Numbered from the stretch's first letter, positions 1 through 13,140 are shown. The stretch is 64,000 bases of DNA from Panax quinquefolius (GCA_020205615.1 CM035153.1:80055853-80119852), one strand, 5' to 3'. Notes: generated by a model not told the origin, from the sequence alone. Translations and numbers: made by a program.

Positions 1-249
1 GATGGAATATATAAGATCATAAGATCATTTACCTTTGATGACTAGCTTTCTTCTTCTTGAAAATCTAACAAGGAAAGTTTGACTTATAAGTGCTTATTCT
101 CTCTAACACTTAAGTTACTTTGTAAAGGAAAGTTGTTGGATGAAAAATAACAAGCAACAAATGAAATCCTAGCTTAGTATTTATAGGATTTCTAAAGTTA
201 GGGCACTTTGGTCAAAAAGCACATCCCACCTCCTTAAACTAACCTCCTT
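1..249 (-). mobile_element. Element C (Ty3/gypsy) 3' LTR, left piece
   Basis: This stretch matches 26914-27165 almost base for base and shares the layout of the LTR at 32151-35943 (region near 34560-34830). It is part of the 3' LTR of the minus-strand gypsy element whose gag-pol lies at 12626-17200. It contains the LTR TATA box. It stops at 249, where another LTR beginning TGTAACACCCCC is inserted. The intact copy continues past the same point as CTCCTTACTATTC, which shows that 249/250 is an insertion boundary. The LTR continues leftwards beyond the window. Confidence 0.8.
178..185 (-). promoter_or_regulatory. TATA box of C 3' LTR
   Basis: On the minus strand this reads TATAAATA. The same box is found at 27091-27098 in the second C LTR and at 34768-34775 in the D LTR, at the equivalent place. 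It is the likely LTR core promoter, firing leftwards. Confidence 0.6.
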
Positions 250-2602
250 TGTAACACCCCCATACCTATACTCCCGTGGTATCCGGTATGGTGTTTACAG
301 AGAATTAACATAATGTATTTAAATCTATACACCCATGGTATCTGATTAAAATATTACATTAGATAGAGGGACTATCAGATATAATTCCTATAGATTCAAG
401 ATTCACAAATCCCATAATGTATGATAATTCCCAAGAGAAATATTACCGCTGCTTGATACCCTCACTTGAATATATGAATCAGATTCTGTGACTAGAGTCT
501 ATCTATCCAAAATTTAGAGTATCAATATTAACATGAATAAATCCATATTACTAATACCCTCACCCGTATGTATAATCTATGTCATGAGAATATATACTAT
601 CAGATCGATAGTAACTATCTATCTAAAATTCGTAGTATTAATATAACATGAACAAATTCCATGCTATTAACACCCTCACTCGTATAAATAGTTCCCAAGG
701 ATCTCAACTAGAATAGAAGACATCTAATTTTACATCTATATATATAAGAAAACACTATGCTGGAAATAAAAGATGTTATATATATCATAATATTATGATT
801 CGATTACAAAATTCTCATAACGAGTTCTTATTACAAGGTATTCATACGCATAAGAATATAATCTAATCTATGTAGGACGCCCCTTTATCTACTCCAGATG
901 TTCCAGATTACCATCTAACACTGCAAAGGGAATAATTTGCAAGGGTGAGCTATGACATGCTCAGCAAGTTGTATATTTATAACAATATAGGATTTGAAGA
1001 ATTATAACAATTCAAATTTGAACTGATAGTTGTTACCATTTATGGATTTCTAATTCCAACTAGTTATGGAATTTTTATCATTTCCGTCAGTCACAAAGAC
1101 TTAGAAATTTTTTTCACGTGTGAGATAGGGGATCAGCCTATTCAACATCCTAGGAGTATGCATCTCATCCTACTAGTGCTTAACATACACTAAACTCATT
1201 GTCAATATATTCATTGACTAAACATCGCCCCTTTACTTGGATACTCAACTTCAAGATAAGATTGTCTTACCAAAATAATTTGGCTTGACACAACAGTTTA
1301 TGCTCAATAAACAATATCATATGGATAAATAATTCATTTGTTAGTTATGCTGGAACTATAGCAATAACTTTTCAATAATAGGTAATTCAATGTAGGTGTA
1401 TTATATTAGCAGTATATCAAGATAGAATCTTGTTCAGCAAATAAACACGGTTGATAAATTTTACATAAGTAATAAAATTGGGTATAGGAGACTTGCCTGA
1501 GTGTAGATCAGTCAAGCTATACTATTCGAACGCTAATAAGTACCTATGACGTTTGAAAATATAAATCTAACACGTTAAGATTGATAATAATACTCAAATA
1601 AAACATTTATTTAATAATGTGTTAGATTTAATAGGGTTCGACTTTTAATACCTTTGATAAATGAACTAAATTTTATTTATAAAATTTGGTTATATTTTTA
1701 AATAATTTAATTATCCTTATAATATATTTTAGAAGGTTTAAAATATTTTAAAATTATTTATTAATCCTTTAAATGATTTTTAAATCATTTATCTCAATTT
1801 ATAAGTAATTTATATTTACTAAAATTTTATAAAAAATTATTTAATATTATTAAATAATTTATAATCATTTAATATGATTTTTATTTCAATAATAATATTT
1901 TTACATAATTATTTAGTATTTAAAAGTAATTATTCCAATTACTTTATTAATAAGTTAATTATAAATAATATCTAAATAAGATAGAATAATTATTATATTT
2001 TTGTAGAAATATCGTAAATAATTTATAATAATTTAATATAATTTTTAAATATGTTTTTTATTAATTATTTCTAATTTTTATAATTTATTTTTAAAGAAAA
2101 TAATTTCTATCTGTCATTAAAGCTCTATAGTAAAGATGTAAAGTATCATCAGAGTCGTTCTTGGTTTCAAGTACCGCATGTCATGGTCGAGTGACCAGCT
2201 TTGACCATCAAATAACTCATTCATCGTAATGATTTTTGTTAGATCAAGTATCGTGTCAGTAGACTCATACAATAAGACAAAATCAAGTAATAATCAGGCT
2301 TTAATCTACATCTAATAAGAAATTATAAAGGTCCAAAGTTACCGCCGAAGTCGTTTTGGGTTTCGGGTAACCTGCATCAAAGGGTCATATTTCATCAACT
2401 GGCTTTGTGGCTTTCATAACTTTGATTCTCAGATATTAGATGTATGTTTTGTTTGTTGTAATATGTAATCTATATGTCGTGGTACATATATATAACATTA
2501 ACATGAACAAATATTAATTTTAAGGTCTCTATTTATGCTTTGTCAAAGTACAACCTACCAACTGTTTTTCAGTGTTCTTCGCTTCGAAAAACCTGTAAAC
2601 TT
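250..2602 (-). mobile_element. E-family Ty3/gypsy LTR fragment
   Basis: It begins TGTAACACCCCCATACC and runs parallel to 48686-51050, the start of the E 3' LTR, with scattered differences. The left end is therefore a true LTR terminus (the 3' end of the LTR, since the family is on the minus strand here). The right portion of the LTR, about 1.35 kb in the full copy, is absent: the copia element G begins at about 2603, and the rest was lost in the deletion at 11867/11868. The flank before it is TCCTT; the partner duplication cannot be seen. It is very AT-rich between 1600 and 2100. Confidence 0.8.
945..967 (-). other. Conserved LTR hairpin GAGC...GCTC
   Basis: A short inverted repeat, GAGC at 947-950 and GCTC at 959-962, lies inside the motif GGGTGAGC...GCTCAGCAAG. 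The equivalent hairpin recurs in the second E LTR (49388-49406), the D LTR (32459-32476), both A LTRs (52210-52228 and 59744-59762) and weakly in the solo LTR (37982-38002), although these LTR families are otherwise diverged. Confidence 0.5.
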
Positions 2603-4480
2603 CCCGACATTTGTAATATTCATGAACGCAATCAAATTGCATAAAATATTCATGCTAAATTGCGTAAAAAAATCGTAGTTTAAAAATTTACAAACCATAT
2701 ACCCGATCACCCTTTATGCACAATTATTAATTAAACGAAAAGATAAAGAATAAAATCATACCCTCAAGATCGAGCTTCCTCGTACAAGTTCACCTCCAAA
2801 TCCTTTCGCTCTCAACTGAATCCACCGGTTTGGTTCCTTCCTTTCGATCAACGCTAGCCACCCAAATGTTCGGCCTCTAGAGGTGATCCACCAAGGAAGA
2901 AGAAAATTCAAGAAGATGGGTATTTTGGCTCAAACCCTAGTTTTTCTATCTCTATAGTAAAAAGGTACTCCCCAACAATTGAATTATGTCGATGTTGAAA
3001 AAGTCAACAACCCTCTCACCCATAATAAGACTCTCTTATTTATAGATGTGGGCAACCCACCTTAACAATTAAGGAATTGGGTTTTATTTAATTAATTAAA
3101 TTCTTTTAATTAATTAAGCTCCCTAATCTTATTAGGATAATTAATTAAACTCCTTTAACTAATTTTCCTTCCTAATCCAATTAGAATAAATGAGAGTACT
3201 TATATTAAATTAATTCCTAAACTCTTTTAGAAATTAAAATAATAATAATTGTAATAATATTAATAAGACTCTCTTATTAATTTATATTTAATATTTCTAA
3301 AATATTAAATAATAATATTAAGCTATTTAATTTATTCTATCACCATAGATTAAATTAAATATACTTAACATATTATTACGATTATGCCATTAACTTCTTA
3401 AATAATTATTCTTCCTTTTATGGTGTGACCTTTTAGGTTCTCCATATTAAACCTATTGTGAATAAATCAATTAGAATAATTCTAATCTTATTTAAATAAA
3501 TAAATTAAATAATTAATTTATTTAAATAAATAATATTTATTCTACAATAGGATAAGCCTCCCAAATGATCAACGACTTTCCGTATAATATAGATTTCAAC
3601 ATTAATCATAAAAGAACCTTTGAGTAAATAGTTACCGCATAATTCAATCCTTCCACCATACAATGTCCCAATTAAATATAAGACATGGAATTATCACAAG
3701 TCTTATTTTATTTAATTATATGTATTTCGATCCTTAAATGCACAACTCCAAATAATGCAAATTAGAAACTCCTTTCTAATTTCATTCTCGCCTTCTGCCA
3801 AGGACTACATGGGTTGTCATTTATCGAATCACATAGACATTTCTTCTTTATTAGAAGTGGTAGATTCTTTATCGATCATACATTATCTCCATGTATAACT
3901 TATTATACCCAAGCATACCCTTTGATATACCCTAAGGGTCTTAAGGAATAAGTCAAAGTATAACTCATCATACACAAGATACTATGATGATCTCAAGTCC
4001 AAGGATCACTTGACTACTATCACTACAGAATTCCTATCGACAGCAAATAAAACTCCATTAGGTATTCCTTAGCTTGAGCCAATGCTCAAAGGAACTTATT
4101 CTCTAATAAGCACCTACATACTTGCTTTTAGTGTTCCACACAAATGATCATGAGATCAATCATCCTCATCCAACGAGCAAGCAAGCAACGATGTACCAAT
4201 CTATCCTGGATTCACTAATCCCCAATTTAGTAATCCAACGATTGGGAACTATTTTAGTTTTAAGCTTTCTAAGAATTTAGATCTCATTAGAATGATCATC
4301 ATCATTATTCTAAAAGCATTGCTTAAAACTACGGGTTTATCACATATTATAAAACAAAGATCATGTAGATAATTAAAAGCCTTTAATAAATTAATACTTT
4401 TATTAATAAATGAATAAGATTGTTACAAAAGTATATGCTTTATCATCAAACATGATCGGCTTGTGTGCATACTACTTTCA
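2603..4480 (-). repeat. Copia G 3' LTR
   Basis: About 1.88 kb. On the minus strand it begins TGAAAGTAGTATGCAC after the purine tract and ends near TATTACAAA. It matches 10027-11867 in the same orientation and 40254-42139 and 46393-48271 in inverse orientation. The expected terminal TGTTAGG (plus sense) is replaced by CCCGACA. The TATA box TATAAATA is intact at 3037-3044 (minus). Confidence 0.85.
3037..3044 (-). promoter_or_regulatory. TATA box of copia G 3' LTR
   Basis: It reads TATAAATA on the minus strand and is identical to the boxes in the copia P LTRs (41695-41702 and 47828-47835). The 5' LTR of G carries a shortened version (CTATAATAAG near 10456), which has lost one base and may be a weaker promoter. 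Confidence 0.55.
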
Positions 4481-4492
4481 ATCTCCCACTTG
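4481..4492 (-). promoter_or_regulatory. Polypurine tract of copia G
   Basis: On the minus strand the sequence AGTGGGAGAT lies directly before the LTR start TGAAAGTAG. This is the plus-strand primer site used in reverse transcription. Element P has the same tract at 46380-46392. Confidence 0.7.
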
Positions 4493-5720
4493 CACTAAAG
4501 CCAATCGCCATGGTATCTTATACTCTTCTTCTCTAAGTGACGATTATCCCGCCGTTGGATAAGCTTTAGTTAATGGATATGTAATGTTGTTCATGAGAGT
4601 CCACTATCTCTATAGTGATTTCCCATCTTTCAATGATTCTAATAATCAAATGAAAGTGCCACAACACATGTTTAGATCCAAGATGAGACTTAGAACTATT
4701 CCTAGTTCTCAGAATGAACTTTTAATCCAAACAATCAACTCATGCAAGCCTTCATTTATAGCTATATACTTTGTCTTTATCACTAAACCAAAGAACTCTT
4801 TCATTGCTTGAACCTTTCCAATTCACTGCACCACTGTTCAAGATAACGCTTTACCTTAAAGTGGATTTTTCTGTCGTCTTGGTCTGTCTGAAAAACTTGA
4901 GTCTCATAAGCCCTCTAGTTTTAATTTAGAGACCACCATGAATATGATCACATCCTTAGTGCTTAAGTAAGAACTTTAAGATGTTTTTCACCGACTCATA
5001 GTGAACTTCTCCATATTATGACCGATCAACATCAGTCTCGTATATTTCATCAGATACATGATTGTCACTCATGCGATCTCTCTTTCGTGAGTCTCGGGGA
5101 CTATTAAGAGAGATACACCATAGCTCATCAACATGAGACATCTCTTGAGTTTGCCATGCTAAACGACTTTTAGCATCAAATGAATATACGCTCGGGTTAA
5201 GTCGAGCATCCTCTTAAATCTATCTATATAGATTTTATCCCCAATTAAGATACTCTTCCCAATCATTCATGGAGGAATGTTTAGACAACTTTATCTTTAC
5301 CGATCAGAGCATTGGTATGTCATTCCTCATCCGTAGTATATCAACATATAATATTAGGAATGTCACGATGCTCCCACCGACCCTTTTGTACACACTAGGT
5401 TCATTCTTATTTTTGATAAAATCAAACTCTTTTGATTGCCTTCATCAAAACGAATGTTCCATATTTGAGAAACTTGTTTCAATCCATTTCTCCGAGTGTT
5501 CACAACACTTACCTCATCGTATGTAATCGATCATCATCTTCTATGATGTGTACCTCATCATCATCATCTATGATGAATCCATACCTCCTGTGTATCTTCT
5601 GGTACTATTCCGTATTTACGATTCTTGCCAGGTACAATAGGTCTATCTACAGTTCCTCTTATTCGACTTATAAGTTTTTGTGGTTCTTGAACTTTTCAAG
5701 ATCTATTATCCTCCCACTAG
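4490..5720 (-). pseudogene. Copia G reverse transcriptase and RNase H remnant
   Basis: Read on the minus strand, this matches the 3' part of copia pol. A piece related to SWNIRFDEAIK and the catalytic LYVDDILL block (about 5340-5470) is followed by the CTRPDV and TDSSF blocks (about 4900-5070) and RNase H sequence down to the purine tract. The N-terminal half of RT is missing: the acidic linker that follows integrase (about 5520-5600, repeated GATGAT codons) runs directly into the C-terminal RT half. Several stops and frameshifts break the frame. Element P shares the large RT deletion and lacks a further 110 bp or so that G retains. The match rests on recalled family motifs. Confidence 0.75.
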
Positions 5721-6310
5721 CCCCTTTTTAATGATAAACACCTTTATCTTTTGTAGGCGCGTGTTTTCAGAATAAACACACTTTTGCTAAGTAGATTATA
5801 GAACATATACCCTAAACTTACTTTTAGATGTCCCACAAATCAGATTTGTCAAATCTTGTCCCAAGCTTATCCTTTGAAACCTTTTCACATAAGTCGACAA
5901 CCCTTTATCTTAACATACTTAAGATTAGAATCCTCCCCGCCCATAACTTTTATGGAGTCTTCAATGGATTTTGAGGTTACCTTTTCGTAGATATGCAAAT
6001 ACCATTTCTAGACATGATCCTGTAAGATACCGAATGTCTGTGAAAATCATTATGGACCGCACTATGTCCAACAAGGTACGATTTTTCCTTTCAGATACAT
6101 CAATCAATTATTATGATCAGAGGTGTCCATTATGAGAAAACCATTTGAGATGATCTAGAAACTTATCAAGACAAGTATTTATTCCTCGATCTAATCAAAG
6201 AATCTTAATACTTTGCCAATTTGTTTCACTTCAATTCTTTGAACCTTTCAAATAATTCACACTTGTATTTCAACAAATACACACATTCAACTCTTTTCAA
6301 TGATCATCTC
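5721..6310 (-). pseudogene. Copia G integrase remnant
   Basis: Degraded minus-strand coding sequence that parallels 44640-45240 in element P. Short matches to the copia integrase core can be read, such as LLDMVRS-like sequence near 6050. The zinc-binding N-terminus and much of the catalytic core are not readable and stops are frequent. It cannot encode a working integrase. Confidence 0.55.
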
Positions 6311-6315
6311 CTTTT

Positions 6316-6760
6316 CTATATACTAATTTGTTCAATATGCAAAATTATTTTCACGTAAGTCAAGTATACAAAATTTATTAAGTAATATTCCAGCTTTATA
6401 CAAAACATTATTATTATAAATAAACAACAATTGTTCTTAATTATAATACCAAAGATTTCATCATTCAAACAATAAAATGGAAATAATATTTTTAACAAGA
6501 ACTCGAATACAATAACAACTTATCGACTTAATAGATTTGCCCAGTAGGCATTGCTAAACTATAAGTTTCTATAGCTAATGCAAAGAACCTTTGCTTCATT
6601 TTCCACACATAGATTATTACTTATATTTGTTTAGCTTTCTACTGCTCTTGGTCCCTTCATAAATCTATATTTATGATAACCAAAGTCAGATCCAATACCC
6701 AAGTAGAACCTCGACTTAAAGAAAAATTTATTTCAATCATGAACAAAAATCAGATTGTAA
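6316..6760 (-). pseudogene. Copia G protease and pre-integrase remnant
   Basis: Reading leftwards, a block resembling the copia protease start (STWVLD at about 6690-6712) is followed by a pre-integrase segment containing KNNC at about 6420-6450. The protease motif is damaged: Asp is followed by Leu-Thr instead of Thr-Gly. Element P has the parallel segment at 44245-44640. The frame is interrupted by stops. Confidence 0.55.
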
Positions 6761-6789
6761 CCAAACTTCACTAAGCTTCTTTTGTTAGC

Positions 6790-7560
6790 CTCTCGCAAGA
6801 TGCTTCTCAGCTTTTTCCAAAGTTGTCCAAAGCTTATTGCAAAGGGAAGCAAACCTTTGCTATCCATATCGCTTTTGTTCTTATTATCCTTTGTTTATGC
6901 CTTTCTATTTACCTTCTTTGAATCGCTCTTCTTTCGTAAGATCCTTTGGCCCCTACCAAGAAGACTTGATCTTTCTTGGTCGAAAAATGACTCTCAACAT
7001 TTTTCAACATGTTAAGCAAATCAACGAGGTCGATATCTAGCTTGTTCATATGAAAAATTCACAACAATTGTGAAAGGAGTCCGGAGTGAGTGCAAGATCA
7101 AATCTCGCTCAACTCTCCATCCATGACAAAACCAAATTGTCCTAATCGATCAATCAAATTGATTATGTTAAGAACTTTTTGTCTGCATTATAGTGCCATC
7201 GGCCATTCTAGATCTAAGAGCTCCTTAGATATCTCGATATCTATCACCCCATTTTCCTCACCATCAACTACTTGATGTGCAGAATATAGTAGAGAGCATC
7301 CATAGTTTCATGCCGACGCCAAGCTCGTTACTCATGGATGCGAAGCATGATGCATCGAGCCAATCAGGCATCATCTCGCCACTTTCTAAAAGTAGCAATG
7401 TCTTCCTCGTAGGCATTGTCTCGCAACTATCAGCAGGATAGGCGATTAAGGACATAAGATAGCTTTTCAAATGCATGAGAACTATTCTCAAATTCCTTAA
7501 CCAATCCGCTTAATTCTATTCCCAGTTAATTTAGCATCTAATATGCTTCGCAAAGGATAG
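6790..7560 (-). pseudogene. Copia G gag remnant
   Basis: The longest open stretch (7264-7491, minus, 75 codons) contains LRIVLMHLKSYL and ASMSNEL, typical of the copia gag domain (UBN2/Retrotran_gag_2 type). Leftwards the same coding region includes a degraded zinc-knuckle area near 6830-6900. The gag would form the particle shell and bind RNA. It is broken by frameshifts and lacks a clear start codon. The equivalent in P is 43430-44180. Confidence 0.65.
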
Positions 7561-7769
7561 TAATTTTAGACATTGTAAAATTTTCAGAAATGAATTTGTA
7601 ATTAACAACATTTTAACATACATTCTTTTATTAATTACCAAAATAATTTAGGTCTTGTTTTAAATTGGTATCTCCCACTATTTTCTTCAAACTATATTAC
7701 CTCACTTATATAGTTCGCAAAAAATCTAATTAAAGATTTGCTAGTGAGAATAAGGATCCCATTTCAAAT

Positions 7770-8075
7770 GTATATAGCCTTGTAGTGACACAACAAACTA
7801 TATATAAATAAATAGGTAGACAACTTTTGTCAATTACATCAACTATGCAACTCCTTTTCTTTTGCCTCTCTAGATTATTTTGATCAAGTGGTGGCACATC
7901 CAATCAAAATTATCCAAGTTAAGTCCACCTAGCACTCCATATATTCAAAAAGAAAATATCATCCTTGTGGTGACACAACAAAACAATATTGTTCAATTTT
8001 CTTTATAAGCATCAAATGTGATAAATTAACATCTTAAATACTTAATACTCATTTTGTGGTGACACAACAAACTCA
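7770..8075 (-). repeat. Three copies of a palindromic 18-mer in the copia G leader
   Basis: The near-palindrome TTGTGGTGACACAACAA occurs at about 7773 (one mismatch), 7967 and 8052, each followed by an AT-rich stretch of roughly 80-190 bp. The same three copies lie in element P (42891, 42981, 43168) in inverse orientation. They sit between the primer site and gag, that is, in the RNA leader. TTGTG and CACAA can pair as a stem around GTGA. Confidence 0.65.
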
Positions 8076-8859
8076 TATTAAATATTTAATACTCTATTAA
8101 TTTTATCATGCTAGAAGGCTTACGCTCGATATTCCAAATATCTTTGAACGCTTAGACTTAATATAAAAAATTTGAGGGGTTTGTTATTAATTTGTCTCAT
8201 CTTGTTTAGCTACATTTATATATATATATAAAATACGCGCGTATATTAATGAACATGCTAAGCATGTTTGCATAATATATATATATATATATATATATAG
8301 TATAAGCATGCACATATAGAATACTATATTCTACCCTGATTGATTATGGACTTTTATTCTAGTTTGTCTCACTAGAGCCACCAAGTGAACCAAAAGGTCA
8401 AACCCTAGGGGTGCAAGAAATAATATTTAAATATAACTATTACATTTAAACCCTGCCCATTACAAACTGGTCTTCAAGCGCCTCATTTCCTCGATCTCCA
8501 ATTTTTCAAAATTAATTCTAACTATTCCTATTACAAAACTATTTAAAATAAATAGAAACCTCGATCAAAGCAATAAGGGAAGTACATAGAGAGAGAGATA
8601 AATTTACATTAAGAAAAAATTAGAGAAGACGAGGTACGCAGAATTCCCATTTAATAAAACCCATACATTCATGCATCCAACTAAAATAAAATCCAATCAC
8701 ATCGTCAATAGTCCATAATCAATCCCATTTATTATCATACACATCACCATATACGATCAATAAATAACATTCATCTTATGAATAATAATAAACATTTAAT
8801 ATATATATTGATATCATTTAATGGGCAAATTTAGTTAGTATAAAATCTAATTTTGAATC

Positions 8860-9490
8860 AAAATAAACTCCTTTATTTTAATCCAAATTTAAATCAAAAT
8901 AAAACTATTTTATTTTAATTTATCCAATTTTGAATAAAATAAACTATTTTATTTTAATCAAAATCTTTAATCAAAATAAACTCCTTTATTTTAATTAATT
9001 ATGGAATCCAATTCCATATAAAAAAAATTTTAATTAAAATAAACTCTTTATTTTAATTAATTAATTAATCCAATTCCAAAAAAATTATTAAAAAAAATTT
9101 AAAAATAAACACTTTAAATAAATATTATTTTCTTTCTATTCACAAATAAACTCCTTTATTTTGAATAATATGAAATCTTATTTCATATTTAAATAAACTC
9201 CTTTATTTAAGGAAATACGATTCTTTTTTCCTATTCACAAATAAACTCTTTTATTTTGAATAATATGAAATCTTATTTCATATCTAAATAAACTCCTTTA
9301 TTTAAGGAAAGATGGATTTACTTCCTTAAACTCCTTTATTTTGGAAAAATAAAATCCAATTTCAACTCCAATTAGTTATCATGGAATCCAATTCCAACTC
9401 TAATTAAATGAAATTAAAATTAAAATAAAATTTTTTTTTTTAAAATTAAAATAAACCTTTTTATTTTAAAGATTAAAATAAACTTTTATT
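8860..9490. repeat. Diverged minisatellite, unit AATAAACTCCTTTATTTT
   Basis: The unit AATAAACTCCTTTATTTT recurs about a dozen times with variation between 8870 and 9490. Within it a longer unit of about 95 bp (9135-9230, then 9230-9310) is duplicated almost exactly. It lies inside the copia G leader and is not present in element P, so it arose after the two copies separated. Confidence 0.7.
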
Positions 9491-9525
9491 TTAAAATTAA
9501 AATAAAATATTTTATTTTAATATAA

Positions 9526-9759
<234 letters not shown>

Positions 9760-9872
9760 TATTTTATATATATATATAATTAATATATATATATAATAAT
9801 ATATATATATATATTATATAAACCTATTAAAAAAAATCCAAATAAAAATTTTCAATTCGTGTATGAAAATGA

Positions 9873-9877
<5 letters not shown>

Positions 9878-9919
<42 letters not shown>
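9878..9919. repeat. Poly-T run of 42
   Basis: An uninterrupted T homopolymer (A on the element's sense strand) between the TA tract and the primer site of copia G. Element P has shorter A/T runs in the equivalent leader (42308-42340). Confidence 0.95.
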
Positions 9920-9925
<6 letters not shown>

Positions 9926-10011
9926 TAAAAAATTATGCCCAATTAAATTGTTCTAAACACATATCAATATATATATCAAATTAAAACAATTAATAATTCG
10001 TATAAAGGTTT

Positions 10012-10025
10012 GGCTCTCGATGCCA
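10012..10025 (-). promoter_or_regulatory. Eroded primer binding site of copia G
   Basis: The plus strand reads GGCTCTCGATGCCAC where element P's complement would read GGCTCTGATACCAC. It is the tRNA-iMet-type primer site next to the 5' LTR, with an inserted base and a substitution. Confidence 0.65.
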
Positions 10026-10026
10026 C

Positions 10027-11867
10027 CGTTAGGTTTGTAATATTCATGAACGCAATCAAATTGCAAAAATAATGCTAAAACGTAAAAAAATCAGTAGTTT
10101 AAAATTTTACAAACCATATACCCGATCACCCTTTACGCACAATTATTAATTAAACGAAAAGATAAAGAATAAAAATCATACCTTGAGATCGAGCTTCCTC
10201 AGTACAAGTTCACCTCCAAATCTTTTCGCTCAACTCAATCCACCGGGTTTGGTTCCTTCCTTCGATCAACGCTAGCCACCCAAATGTTTCGCCTCTCAGA
10301 GGTGATCCACCAAGGAAGAAAGAAAATTCAAGAAGATGGTGTATTTTGCTCAAACCCTAGTTTTCTATCTCTATAGAAAAGAGCGACTCTCCCAACAATT
10401 GAATTATTATGTCAGATGTTGAAAAAGTCAACAACCCTCTCACCCATAATAAGACTCTCTTATTATAGATGTGGGCAACCCACCTTAACAATTAAGAATT
10501 GGGTTTTATTTAATTAATTAAATTCTTTTAATTAATTAAGCTCCTAAATCTTATTAGGGATAATTAATTAAACTCCTTTAACTAATTTTCCTTCCTAATC
10601 CAATTAGAATAAATGAGAGTACTTATATTAAATTAATTCCTAAACTCTTTAGAAATTAAAATAATAATAATTGTAATAATATTAATAAGACTCTCTTATT
10701 AATTTATATTTAATATTTCTAAAATATTAAATAATAATATTAAGCTATTTAATTTATTCTATCACCATAGATTAAATTAAATATACTTAACATATTATTA
10801 CGATTATGCCATTAACTTCTTAAATAATTATTCTTCCTTTTATGGTGTGACCCTTTAGGTTCTCCATATTAAACCTATTGTGAATAAATCAATTAGAATA
10901 ATTTAATCTTATTTAAATAAATAAATTAAACAATTAATTTATTTAAATAAATAATATTTATTCTACAATAGGATAAGCCTCCCTAATGATCAACGACTTT
11001 CCAGATAATATAGATTTCAACATTAATCATAAAAGAACCTTTCGAGTAAATAGTTACCGCATAATTCAATCCTTCCACCATACAAATGTCCCAATTAAAT
11101 ATAAGACATGGAATTATCACAAGTCTTATTTTATTTAATTATATGTATTTCGATCCTTAAATGCACAACTCCAAATAATGCAAATTAGAAACTCCTTTCT
11201 AATTTCATTCTCCGCCGCCAAGGACTACTGGGTTGTCATTTATCGAATCACATAGACATTTCTCTTTTTATAGTAGTGGTAGATTCTTTATCGATCATAC
11301 ATTATCTCCATGTACAACTTATTATACCCAAGCATACCTTTGATATACCCTAAGGGTCTTAAGGAATAAGTCAAAGTATAACTCATCATACACAAGATAC
11401 TATGATGATCTCAAGTCCAAGGATCACTTGACTACTATCACTACAGAATTCCTATCGACAAAAAAAAAAACTCCATTAGGTATTCCTTAGCGAGCCAATG
11501 CTCAAAGGAACTTATTCTCTAATAAGCACCTACATACTTGCTTTAGTGTTCCACACAAAATGATCATGAGATCAATCATCCTCATCCAATGAGCAAGCAA
11601 CGATGTACTAATCTATCCTGGATTCACTAATCCCCAATTTAGTAATCCAACGATTGGGAACTATTTTAGTTTTAAGCTTTCTAAGAATTTAGATCTCATT
11701 AGAATGATCATCATCATTATTCTAAAAGCATTGCTTAAAACTACGGGTTTATCACATATTATAAAACAAAGATCATGTAGATAATTAAAAGCCTTTAATA
11801 AATTAATACTTTTTATTAATAAATGAATAAGATTGTTACAAAGTATATGCTTTATCATCAAACATGA
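10027..11867 (-). repeat. Copia G 5' LTR (end deleted)
   Basis: About 1.84 kb, matching the left LTR (2603-4480). It begins at the primer-site side with GTTAGGTTTGTAATATT and lacks the last 24 bp that the left copy has. After CAAACATGAT the sequence continues as C-LTR sequence (TCACCAAGATTAACC). The TATA box is shortened by one base. Confidence 0.85.
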
Positions 11868-12625
11868 TCACCAAGATTAACCACATTAACATGGGTTGCT
11901 CCATGGGTCACTCTAACCCATCGGATCCTAAATTTGGGCTTGGATTTTATCAACTTAACTTAGCTTTGGGATTGCATTAATTAACTTACTTGGATTTCTC
12001 ATTAACAACCCCTTGGGCTTGCATATTAATGCTATTGGACTTTCAATTTGCTAACAATCTTACAAGTCCAACTCAATTGGCTAAAAGCCTTATTACAAAT
12101 TCTCTACGTATTATACTCATATTCTCTCTTGTATATTAATTCACAATATACGATATCTCATCCTTCATACATACTCGTATCATACTTCGTATTCAATACC
12201 TTGTACAATACATATGCATCATACGATCATTTCATTAACTTCTAACGCTTTATTTTCCTAACATTCTCGAATTACGTCCGCATGCGAAAAATTATGTTTT
12301 CCATACTTGAATTATTATTACATAATCCAATTCACTTCAATATTATATCGTTACGTATTTCTTGGAAGTTCAAAAATAATTCCCGAGCAGAAATCGATGA
12401 ATAGTGTTTTTTGGAAAATTTCTCGAAACACTTTTATTTTCGTCTTGGAAATTCAAACACTTTAATTCTCTCACGTATTCAAAATACTACTAAGTTCCGA
12501 TGTTTCTAGGTTATAGAATGACATTCATCTTACCATCACACAATAATAACAAGGAATATAATTTTATTTATTATTTTATTAAACAAAATTATTTTATAAA
12601 GGATCCGAATTTCTCGATCGTTACA
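11868..12625 (-). mobile_element. Element C 3' LTR, right piece
   Basis: It matches 27263-28019 closely and ends in GATCGTTACA. The purine tract follows immediately, so 12625 is the true LTR edge (LTR 5' end on the minus strand). Relative to the other copy, about 97 bp of LTR (27166-27262) are missing at the junction with copia G. Confidence 0.85.
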
Positions 12626-12644
12626 TTCTTCCCCCCTTATAAAG
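12626..12644 (-). promoter_or_regulatory. Polypurine tract of element C
   Basis: On the minus strand this reads TTATAAGGGGGGAAGAA directly before TGTAACGATC, the LTR start. It would prime plus-strand DNA synthesis. Element D has the same tract at 35944-35962. Confidence 0.75.
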
Positions 12645-13140
12645 ATTTTGTCCCCAGAATCTCGTCTCACATTATGCAAACAACTGAGGGTAATCCTTCC
12701 TTATCTTTTCTTCTGATTCCCACGTTGCTTCTTCTGCATCGTGGTTCTTCCATAACACCTTCACGGAAGGTATAACCTTGTTCCACAGAACTTACTCTTT
12801 TCTATCAATAATTTGAATTGATATTTCTTTGTATTTTAAGTCCTTCTCAATAAGAATAGGCTCATACTCGATTACGTGCTTATAATCTGGCTTATAAGGT
12901 CGTAACACGGATACTTCAAACACATTATGTATCCGTTCTAAGTCTTGAGGTAATGCTATCATCTAAGCTACCTCACCTACCCGTTTTAACACGTTAAAAG
13001 GTCCTACAAACATTGGACTTAACTTTCCCTTCTTTCCAAAGCGTATCTTTCCTTTCCAGGGAGATTCCTTTAGAAACACGTAAGAGCCTACTTCAAACTC
13101 CCTATTGTCTCGACATTTAGTCCGCGATACTTCTTCTCAT
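12645..13140 (-). pseudogene. Element C integrase C-terminus with chromodomain-like tail
   Basis: Read leftwards on the minus strand, an integrase GPF segment (SPMFVGPF-like, near 13010) leads through an RPYKPDYKH-like stretch to VKVLWKNHDAEEATWE and a final YPQLF near 12680, followed by a stop. That tail is the degenerate chromodomain of Tekay/Del-type chromoviruses, which helps target integration to chromatin. A stop lies within the GPF region. The same tail can be read in elements A (54688-54891) and E (about 62727-62940). Confidence 0.7.
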
